DNA of 5,340 nt, from the NCBI GenBank assembly GCA_024277955.1, contig JAJRUE010000342.1:1-5340 (forward strand), given 5' to 3'. The position numbers and the translations under genes are program-made. The stretch comes from Alphaproteobacteria bacterium (GTDB taxonomy: Bacteria > Pseudomonadota > Alphaproteobacteria > Rhodobacterales > Rhodobacteraceae). The notes below the pieces were generated by a model that searched no databases, was not told the DNA's origin, and was given only the letters and a program-made list of their open reading frames with translations. Shown piece by piece: positions 1 to 4,614 of the stretch (the stretch's first letter is position 1; every line of letters starts with the position of its first letter).

Positions 1-1725
1 CGGCCCAAGGGCCAGGTCGCTCTTGATCCCGAAGTCCGACGCCACCGCCCGCACGTTGTCCAGCCCGACGGCCTGGGCGATGCGCACCGCCGGCGTGTTC
101 AACGAATATTTCAGCGCATCGGTCAGGGTGACCGGGCCGATAAACTTGTTGGAATAGTTCTTGGGCGACCAGGGGCCGGATCCGGGAATGTCGATGGTGA
201 TCGGCGCATCCATCACCGTGTCGGCATAGGTGAACCCGATGTCCAGCGCCGCGCCGTAGACAAAGGGCTTGAAGGCCGACCCGGTCTGGCGTTTCGCCTG
301 GATCGCCCGGTTGAACTGCCCGGCGACGCCCTTGAGCTTGCGCCCGCCGACCATCGCGCGCACCGCGCCATCGGCGGACATCACCACGATCGCCGCCTGC
401 ACTTCGGAATTCTCGCTCAGCCGTTCGGCAAACGCCTTTTTGAGCGCCTCTTCGGCAGCCGTCTGGATGCGCTGGTCAAAGGTCGTGCGGATGATCACGT
501 CTTCGGTGGTGTCGCGGGTCAGAAAAGCCGGGCCGCTTTCCATCACCCAATCGGCGAAATAGCCGCCGGCGCGGGCTTCGGCGGCGGGCGAAAGCTGGGC
601 CGGGTTGGCGCGGGCTTCGGCGGCCCGTTCGGGGGTCAGGTAGCCCTGTTCCTCCATCAGCCCAATGATCAGGTTGGCCCGATCCTGCGAGCGTTTCAGG
701 TTGCGGGTCGGCGCGTAGCGCGACGGGGCCTTCAGCAGCCCGGCCAGCATCGCCGCTTCGGCCGGGTTGACCGAATTGGCGGATTTTCCAAAGTAACGCT
801 GGCTGGCGGCCTCGAAGCCGCGCGATCCGGCGCCCAGAAACGCCCGGTTCAGATAGATGGTCAGAATCTCGTCCTTGGTGTAGCGCGCCTCCATCGCCAT
901 GGCGTAGACCGCTTCCTTGGCCTTGCGCCACAGCGATCCCTGGCGGCAGTCGGCTTCGTAGGCCGCTTCGCTTTCCCAGGTCTGCGGGTCGAACGGCACG
1001 CCAAGGCACAACAGCTTGGCGGTCTGCTGGGTGATGGTCGAGCCGCCATTGCCCGAAAGTGGCCCGCGCCCGGCGCTCAGGTTGATCCGGACAGCTGACG
1101 CGATGCCGCGCGGGCTGATCCCGAAATGGCGGTAAAAGCGCCGGTCTTCGGTGGCGATGATGGCGTTCTTGAGATACGGCGACACGGTTTGCGCGCTGAT
1201 CTGGCCGCCGAACTGTTCGCCGCGCCAGGCATAGACCTGGTCGTTGCGGTCAAGCAGGGTCACCGATCCGCGCGCGCGCCCGTCCAGCAGATCGCCGGCC
1301 GGTGGCAGCGTGGTGTAAAAATAAAACACCGCCGCCGCCAGGATGACCGCGACCACGGCTGCGCCATACAGCGCCAAGCGCCCGATCAGCCGGAAGGTCC
1401 AGGAGATGATCGCCGCCAGAATTCCGAGAACGCCAGGCCGCCGGCGAACCGCAGCCTTTCGGGTCCGGGCCGCAGGCGCCCTTGACGAAGCCGGCTTTCG
1501 GGCCGTGGTTTTGGTCGCAGCCTTGGCGCTGGCAGCCCGTTTGGCGGCCCCCGTCTTTGCCTTGGCCCGGGCCGTCGGCTTGGCCGATTTGGCGGTTTTT
1601 TTCGCGGTTGTCTTGGGTTTTGCCCCGGCTCTGGGCTTGGCCGGGCCCTTGGCCTTGGGTTTGCCCGGGTAGCGCTTGTCCGCCACCAGGACGGGACGCT
1701 TGTTCTTGCCGGTGCCGGTCATCAT
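1..1725 (-). CDS. Class A penicillin-binding protein (PBP1A-type), 3' end beyond window
   Basis: Bifunctional peptidoglycan synthase that polymerises lipid II glycan strands and cross-links stem peptides in the periplasm, anchored in the inner membrane. The minus-strand frame is open for 575 codons to the left edge, without a stop or frameshift. Residues 1-97 form a Lys/Ala/Arg-rich cytoplasmic tail, and about 117-137 a membrane helix. The glycosyltransferase (GT51) domain spans about 165-345: EDRRFYRHFG (catalytic Glu193), GGSTITQQTAK (228-237) and RKAKEAVYAMAMEARYTKDE from 267. The transpeptidase domain begins near 440, with the SxxK nucleophile in TGSAFKP (Ser483, Lys486) and SLN at 541-543. 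The KTG motif lies outside the window. A segment of about 30 residues containing Cys240 and Cys260 separates GT51 motifs 2 and 3, longer than in well-studied PBPs. Start: tandem ATGs at 1725 and 1722; GGAAG lies 3 bases before the first and 6 before the second, so 1722 may be the real start. Transcribed divergently from glnK. Family assignment is very secure; the exact paralogue name is not. Confidence 0.95.
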   Translation of the reverse strand, partial: MMTGTGKNKRPVLVADKRYPGKPKAKGPAKPRAGAKPKTTAKKTAKSAKPTARAKAKTGAAKRAASAKAATKTTARKPASSRAPAARTRKAAVRRRPGVLGILAAIISWTFRLIGRLALYGAAVVAVILAAAVFYFYTTLPPAGDLLDGRARGSVTLLDRNDQVYAWRGEQFGGQISAQTVSPYLKNAIIATEDRRFYRHFGISPRGIASAVRINLSAGRGPLSGNGGSTITQQTAKLLCLGVPFDPQTWESEAAYEADCRQGSLWRKAKEAVYAMAMEARYTKDEILTIYLNRAFLGAGSRGFEAASQRYFGKSANSVNPAEAAMLAGLLKAPSRYAPTRNLKRSQDRANLIIGLMEEQGYLTPERAAEARANPAQLSPAAEARAGGYFADWVMESGPAFLTRDTTEDVIIRTTFDQRIQTAAEEALKKAFAERLSENSEVQAAIVVMSADGAVRAMVGGRKLKGVAGQFNRAIQAKRQTGSAFKPFVYGAALDIGFTYADTVMDAPITIDIPGSGPWSPKNYSNKFIGPVTLTDALKYSLNTPAVRIAQAVGLDNVRAVASDFGIKSDLALGP

Positions 1726-1728
1726 GCA

Positions 1729-1733
1729 CTTCC
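1729..1733 (-). promoter_or_regulatory. Ribosome binding site of the PBP gene
   Basis: On the minus strand GGAAG precedes two consecutive ATG codons. It is 3 bases from the ATG at 1725 and 6 bases from the ATG at 1722. The usual Shine-Dalgarno spacing favours the second ATG, giving a protein that starts MTGTGKNKR. Confidence 0.5.
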
Positions 1734-1822
1734 GTTGCCTGCTCAGGTTTTTCGAAGATAGCCATTGGCGCAGGGAAAGTCAGGGCGCAAGGCCAAAGCC
1801 ATCACGATTCCGAATTGCACAG

Positions 1823-1851
1823 AATTTAGGCATTTGCCCGAATTCGTGCAA
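1823..1851 (-). promoter_or_regulatory. Candidate sigma-70-type promoter for the PBP gene
   Basis: Reading the minus strand, TTGCAC (1851-1846) is followed after exactly 17 bases by TAAATT (1828-1823). Each box only partly matches the consensus: three of six at -35 and four of six at -10. The spacing and the AT-rich setting are good. Transcription would start near 1816 and leave a leader of about 90 bases before the PBP start. The -35 box lies inside the 22-bp palindrome at 1832-1853, so a protein bound there would be expected to interfere. This is a pattern match only. Confidence 0.3.
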
Positions 1852-1853
1852 AT
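1832..1853. promoter_or_regulatory. 22-bp palindrome, candidate NtrC-type operator
   Basis: Arms ATTTGC and GCAAAT flank a CGAATTCG core; 10 of the 11 arm pairs are complementary, the exception being C1838/T1847. Its inner part reads TGCCC-GAATTC-GTGCA, close to the TGCAC/GTGCA dyad described for enterobacterial NtrC, with a 6-base spacer. The 7-mer CCGAATT and an extra TTGCAC occur just upstream (1810-1820), 28 bp from the second CCGAATT, suggesting a second weaker site. It lies about 125 bp before the proposed glnK transcription start, a normal enhancer distance. Binding by NtrC is inferred from sequence and from the nitrogen-control gene downstream; another dimeric regulator is possible. 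Confidence 0.4.
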
Positions 1854-1941
1854 TTTTCCGAAACCTTGGGTCTGGGGCCGTATTTCGCGCCAAAACGGGC
1901 GCGGTTTTCTTGCCGGTATTGGGGGTGGCGCGGTTGATGGC

Positions 1942-1957
1942 CGGGAATTTCTTTGCA
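1942..1957 (+). promoter_or_regulatory. Sigma-54-like -24/-12 box upstream of glnK
   Basis: The segment CGGGAATTTCTTTGCA has GG (1943-1944) and GC (1955-1956) separated by exactly 10 bases, and its downstream half TTGCA matches the -12 consensus fully. The upstream half matches only GG and one A of TGGCAC. A start near 1968 would give a 33-base leader. I found no convincing sigma-70 pair for glnK on the plus strand. In Rhodobacter capsulatus NtrC is known to act with the sigma-70 polymerase, so a sigma-54 promoter is not required in a relative. Confidence 0.3.
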
Positions 1958-1988
1958 GGCGCGCCTGGCGGTGCGCCGCTGCCACCAG

Positions 1989-1996
1989 AAAGGAAG
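1989..1996 (+). promoter_or_regulatory. Ribosome binding site that fixes the glnK GTG start
   Basis: AAAGGAAG ends 4 bases before the GTG at 2001, with the AGGA core about 6 bases away. The open frame extends upstream to a TTG at 1953, but that codon has no comparable site, and the residues it would add are not PII-like. The GTG is therefore the start. Confidence 0.85.
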
Positions 1997-2000
1997 CAAC

Positions 2001-2339
2001 GTGAAACTGATCATTGCAGCTATCAAACCCTTCAAGCTCGAAGAGGTCCGCGAGGCCCTCACCGAAGTGGGCGTGCGCGGGATGATGGTGTCTGACATCA
2101 AGGGGTTCGGTTCCCAGTCGGGCCACACCGAGATTTACCGCGGCGCGGAATACGCGGTGAACTTCGTTCCCAAGGTGAAACTGGAAATCGTGGTGGCCGC
2201 CGATCTGGCCGACCAGGTCGTCGAAACCATCGCCAAGACCGCCCGCACCGACAAGATCGGCGACGGCAAGATTTTCGTTCTGGACGTGGAAAGCGCCCTG
2301 CGCGTGCGCACCGGCGAAACCAATGAAGACGCGATCTGA
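2001..2339 (+). CDS. glnK: Nitrogen regulatory protein P-II, GlnK
   Basis: Small trimeric cytoplasmic signal protein that senses ATP/ADP and 2-oxoglutarate and, when deuridylylated, docks on AmtB to close the ammonium channel. It is 112 residues, the standard PII length. The N terminus MKLIIAAIKPFKLEEVREAL is canonical. The T-loop contains the uridylylation signature YRGAEYAVNF with Tyr51 at the expected position. The C-terminal PII signature TDKIGDGKIFVLDV (83-96) and Arg101/Arg103 form the nucleotide pocket. The start is GTG, supported by the upstream AAAGGAAG. GlnB has the same fold; I call GlnK because amtB follows only 30 bases later on the same strand, the conserved glnK-amtB arrangement. 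Control is probably by nitrogen status through the upstream palindrome. Confidence 0.96.
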   Translation: MKLIIAAIKPFKLEEVREALTEVGVRGMMVSDIKGFGSQSGHTEIYRGAEYAVNFVPKVKLEIVVAADLADQVVETIAKTARTDKIGDGKIFVLDVESALRVRTGETNEDAI

Positions 2340-2353
2340 TCGCGCAGACAACC

Positions 2354-2372
2354 AAAAGGACGCAATGAAATG
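2354..2372 (+). promoter_or_regulatory. amtB ribosome binding site with an overlapping two-codon ORF
   Basis: AAAAGGA (2354-2360) lies 9 bases before the amtB ATG at 2370. An out-of-frame ATG at 2365 begins a two-codon reading frame (Met-Lys-stop) whose TGA overlaps the amtB ATG in an ATGA arrangement. The site is 4 bases from this first ATG. The amtB start at 2370 is the one that yields a proper signal peptide. Confidence 0.5.
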
Positions 2373-3692
2373 AAACTCGTAAAACTTCTTCCGCTGGCTG
2401 GTGCAGCATTGCTGCTGCCGACGCTGGGCTTCGCGCAAGAGGCCGATACCACGCCGCCGAACAGTGAAATCGGCTTTATCCTGACCACCTTCATGTTCAT
2501 CGTCACCGGGGTTCTGGTGTTCTGGATGGCCGCCGGCTTTGCCATGCTCGAAGCCGGGCTGGTGCGTTCCAAGAACGTGACCATGCAGCTGATGAAGAAC
2601 ATGGCGCTGTTCGGGATCGCGTCGTTGCTCTACTACGCCATCGGCTATAACCTGATGTATCCGGGGGACGGCTGGACAGTGGACGGCATCATCGGCGCCT
2701 TTTCCCTGACCTCGCTCGAACCGGTGGGGCTGGCCGGGGCAGAACCGGATCTGACCTATGCGTCGGTCGGGTCGGACTTTTTCTTTCAGCTGATGTTCGC
2801 AGCCGCCACCGCGTCAATCGTTTCGGGTGCGCTGGCCGAGCGGATCAAGCTGTGGCCCTTCCTGATCTTCGTGATCATCCTGGTGGGCGCAATCTACCCG
2901 ATCCAGGCAAGCTGGAAGTGGGGCGGCGGGTTCCTGCAAGAAGCGGGCTTTCTCGATTTTGCCGGGTCGACCATCGTGCATTCGGTTGGCGGTTGGGCTG
3001 CGCTGACCGGCGCGATCATCCTTGGGCCGCGTATCGGCAAGTACAAGGGCGGCAAGGTCAATCCCTTCCCGGGCTCCAATCTTACGCTGGCAACGCTGGG
3101 CACGTTCATCCTGTGGATGGGCTGGTTCGGCTTCAACGGCGGTTCGCAGCTTCACATGGACACCGCGGGCAACGTGGCCGACATCAGCCGGATCCTTGCC
3201 AACACCAACACTGCCGCAGCCGGGGGCGCGATCGCGGCGCTGATCCTGACCCAGGTTCTGTACAAGAAGCCTGATCTGACCATGGTGCTCAACGGCGCTC
3301 TGGCTGGTCTCGTGTCGATCACCGCCGAGCCGCTCACCCCTTCGCTGGGCGCTGCAAGCCTGATCGGCGCCGTGGGCGGGGTTCTGGTGGTCTTCGCCGT
3401 GCCGCTTCTGGACAAGCTGAAGATCGATGACGTGGTCGGCGCCATTCCGGTGCACCTGGTTGCCGGTATCTGGGGCACGATCGCGGTGACCTTCACCAAC
3501 GAAGACGCCACGCTCGCGGCGCAGATCCAGGGCATCGTGACGATCGGCGCCTTTGTCGTGGTGACCTCGGCCGTGCTGTGGCTGGTCTTGAAGATGATCA
3601 TGGGCATCCGGGTCGACGAAGAGGCCGAGATCAACGGGCTCGACATGTCGGAACTGGGTATGGAAGCCTATCCGGAATTCCACCAGGGCTGA
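2370..3692 (+). CDS. amtB: Ammonium transporter AmtB
   Basis: Inner-membrane ammonium channel of the Amt/Mep/Rh family, normally a trimer, that imports ammonium when nitrogen is scarce. Its 440 residues begin with a likely cleaved signal peptide (MKLVKLLPLAGAALLLPTLGFAQ, given here as positions 1-23; charged start, hydrophobic core, cut near AQ). About eleven hydrophobic segments follow. Family hallmarks: WMAAGFAMLEAGLVRSKN (52-69); the Amt signature from Asp196, DFAGSTIVHSVGGWAALTG; twin pore histidines His204 and His362; WKWGGG (Trp184); GWFGFNGGS (251-259) with the gate-region Phe255 and Ser259. The cytoplasmic tail GIRVDEEAEINGLDMSELGM is the conserved GlnK-contacting C terminus. No extra regulatory or kinase domain is fused. 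It is probably co-transcribed with glnK (30-base gap) and ends at the terminator 21 bases downstream. Confidence 0.97.
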   Translation: MKLVKLLPLAGAALLLPTLGFAQEADTTPPNSEIGFILTTFMFIVTGVLVFWMAAGFAMLEAGLVRSKNVTMQLMKNMALFGIASLLYYAIGYNLMYPGDGWTVDGIIGAFSLTSLEPVGLAGAEPDLTYASVGSDFFFQLMFAAATASIVSGALAERIKLWPFLIFVIILVGAIYPIQASWKWGGGFLQEAGFLDFAGSTIVHSVGGWAALTGAIILGPRIGKYKGGKVNPFPGSNLTLATLGTFILWMGWFGFNGGSQLHMDTAGNVADISRILANTNTAAAGGAIAALILTQVLYKKPDLTMVLNGALAGLVSITAEPLTPSLGAASLIGAVGGVLVVFAVPLLDKLKIDDVVGAIPVHLVAGIWGTIAVTFTNEDATLAAQIQGIVTIGAFVVVTSAVLWLVLKMIMGIRVDEEAEINGLDMSELGMEAYPEFHQG

Positions 3693-3713
3693 CCCCGAAG
3701 AAACAGGACAACG

Positions 3714-3743
3714 AAAGCCCGGGCCATGTCGCCCGGGCTTTTT
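3714..3743 (+). terminator. Intrinsic terminator of the glnK-amtB operon
   Basis: A perfect 11-bp stem pairs AAAGCCCGGGC (3714-3724) with GCCCGGGCTTT (3731-3741) around a 6-base loop and runs directly into TTTTT (3739-3743). It lies 21 bases after the amtB stop. It separates the nitrogen operon from the CMD-Rieske gene, so that gene probably has its own promoter. Confidence 0.92.
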
Positions 3744-3765
3744 CCTGTGCCCTGCTCTTTGCCAT

Positions 3766-3793
3766 TTGCGCAGGCCGGACTTCACGCTAGGAT
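3766..3793 (+). promoter_or_regulatory. Candidate promoter of the CMD-Rieske gene
   Basis: TTGCGC (3766-3771) and TAGGAT (3788-3793) are 16 bases apart, just after the amtB terminator. A start near 3800 would give a leader of about 28 bases before the ATG at 3828. The -10 box matches four of six consensus bases and the -35 box three. It is the best pair I see in this gap, but it is only a pattern match. Confidence 0.35.
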
Positions 3794-3827
3794 CGCGGTT
3801 CAACCGAGGCACGACAGGAGAGTCCCG

Positions 3828-4454
3828 ATGAGCGACGCGATGAAATACCTGCTGCAGGCCCGCCCCGAAGCGATGGGCGCATACTTCAAGTTTCTCAAGA
3901 ACGCCGGCACCCATCTTGACCCGAAGACGCGCGACCTGATCTCGGTGATCACCAAGGTGGATGTGCAGACCGAAAACGGGCTGAAGCAATACCTGACCCG
4001 CGCGCTGCGCAACGGCTGCACCCCGAACGAGATCATCGACGCGCTGCTGATGGCCTTTCCGACGCTGGGGCTGGCCAAGATCATCTGGGCGGTGGACATC
4101 ATCCTTGCGATGAACATCAATGATTTCGCCATCGAGGCGCTGAACGCCGAACCCGAGTGGCATGACCTTGGTCCGCTCGATGATTTCTCCGACCGCGAAG
4201 CAACGCGGGTTGAGGCTGGCTACCGGTCGCTGTTCGTTTACCGGATGGGCGACAAGGTGCGCGTCTACGATACCAATTGCCCGCACCAGGCCACGAACAT
4301 CCCCGAACTGGCGATCTGCGCGCAGCACCTGACCTGCCCCAAGCACCAGTGGAAGTTCGACCTGGAAACCGGCGAGTGCATCGAAAAGGGCAACCAGCCG
4401 CTGAAAAGCTTTGAAGCGCGGCTCAACGACGGGTACGTGCAGGCCTGGTGGTAA
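3828..4454 (+). CDS. CMD/AhpD-like domain fused to a Rieske [2Fe-2S] domain
   Basis: A 208-residue soluble protein with no signal peptide or membrane helix. Residues 1 to about 110 resemble the all-helical carboxymuconolactone decarboxylase/AhpD fold (LDPKTRDLISVITKVDVQ at 30-47, NGCTPNEIIDALLMAFP at 62-78). Where AhpD carries CxxC and a following His, this protein has QTENGLKQY, so thiol peroxidase-type chemistry is not expected. Residues about 112-208 form a Rieske domain with all four cluster ligands: CPH (Cys151, His153), a 16-residue spacer, then CPKH (Cys170, His173), followed by QWKFDLETGEC. Extra cysteines are 64, 164 and 184. Start: the ATG at 3828 has CAGGAG 7 bases upstream; the frame is open back to 3726 but that would cross the amtB terminator. 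Electron transfer or substrate-linked redox sensing is possible; the substrate and partner are unknown. Domain calls are secure, the function is not. Confidence 0.88.
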   Translation: MSDAMKYLLQARPEAMGAYFKFLKNAGTHLDPKTRDLISVITKVDVQTENGLKQYLTRALRNGCTPNEIIDALLMAFPTLGLAKIIWAVDIILAMNINDFAIEALNAEPEWHDLGPLDDFSDREATRVEAGYRSLFVYRMGDKVRVYDTNCPHQATNIPELAICAQHLTCPKHQWKFDLETGECIEKGNQPLKSFEARLNDGYVQAWW

Positions 4455-4470
4455 GGCCGGCTGCCTCCGG

Positions 4471-4535
4471 CGGGGATATTTCTTGACAGAAGAAAACTGA
4501 AGAAACCAGCTTCTTCTGTCCGAAAATATCCCCCG
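4471..4535. repeat. Long inverted repeat, REP-like extragenic palindrome
   Basis: GGGGATATTT (4472-4481) pairs with AAATATCCCC (4524-4533), and GACAGAAGAA (4485-4494) pairs with TTCTTCTGTC (4511-4520). The arms give 20 base pairs interrupted by one 3-by-3 mismatch, around a 16-base loop. It begins 17 bases after the CMD-Rieske stop and has no T-tract on either strand. The GC-rich flanks are related too: GCCTCCGGCGGGG on the left and, read on the other strand, GCTCCGCTCGGGG on the right. The unit therefore looks like two inverted copies of one element. I recall similar GGGGATATTT-type sequences after genes in Rhodobacteraceae, but could not search. It may stabilise or end transcripts from both sides. 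Confidence 0.8.
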
Positions 4536-4548
4536 AGCGGAGCGGATT

Positions 4549-4570
4549 TCTCCCCGCGTCAGCGGGGAGA
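4549..4570. repeat. Short GC-rich hairpin in the convergent gap
   Basis: TCTCCCCGC (4549-4557) pairs perfectly with GCGGGGAGA (4562-4570) around the loop GTCA. On the plus strand it is followed by an A-run rather than T, and on the minus strand it is followed by AAATCC, so it is not a classic intrinsic terminator for either flanking gene. Confidence 0.6.
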
Positions 4571-4571
4571 T

Positions 4572-4600
4572 AAAAAAGTCTTGCGCCCCGCAAGGGGCGC
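4572..4600 (-). terminator. Intrinsic terminator of the aminotransferase gene
   Basis: On the minus strand GCGCCCC (4600-4594) and GGGGCGC (4589-4583) form a 7-bp stem with loop TTGC. AAGAC and then TTTTTT (4577-4572) follow. The hairpin starts 14 bases after the stop codon. The 5-base gap between stem and T-run makes it weaker than the amtB terminator. Confidence 0.7.
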
Positions 4601-4614
4601 TCTTCCTGGAAAGC

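Noticed and set aside
1..1725. Possible frameshift or pseudogene in the PBP
   Set aside because: Manual translation is continuous for all 575 codons with the motifs in the correct order and frame; it is only truncated by the window edge.
1250..1765. Minus-strand frame beginning MAIFEKPEQ, overlapping the PBP start
   Set aside because: It is a different frame of the same strand as the PBP; its Gln/Gly-rich composition comes from the frame-shifted lysine/alanine tail and it has no motif.
1898..1935. Direct repeat GGCGCGGTT at 1898-1906 and 1927-1935 in the glnK leader
   Set aside because: It is only nine GC-rich bases and is likely by chance in this composition; no dyad or promoter element is associated with it.
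1953..2000. Upstream extension of glnK to a TTG at 1953
   Set aside because: The added residues are not PII-like, and the AAAGGAAG site fits the GTG at 2001, which gives the standard 112-residue protein.
1743..2438. A 231-codon minus-strand open frame over the control region and glnK
   Set aside because: It lies opposite glnK and the operator, shows no family motif, and would place coding sequence on the palindrome; it is explained as a shadow of glnK.
3726..3827. Upstream extension of the CMD-Rieske gene to an ATG at 3726
   Set aside because: That ATG lies in the loop of the amtB terminator and lacks a ribosome site; the ATG at 3828 has CAGGAG at good spacing and begins the conserved-looking domain.
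2814..4346. A 510-codon open frame on the minus strand across amtB and the CMD-Rieske gene
   Set aside because: It is antisense to two securely identified genes, is rich in His, Arg, Gly and Asp as expected from reverse reading of GC-rich codons, has no recognisable domain, and crosses the amtB terminator.
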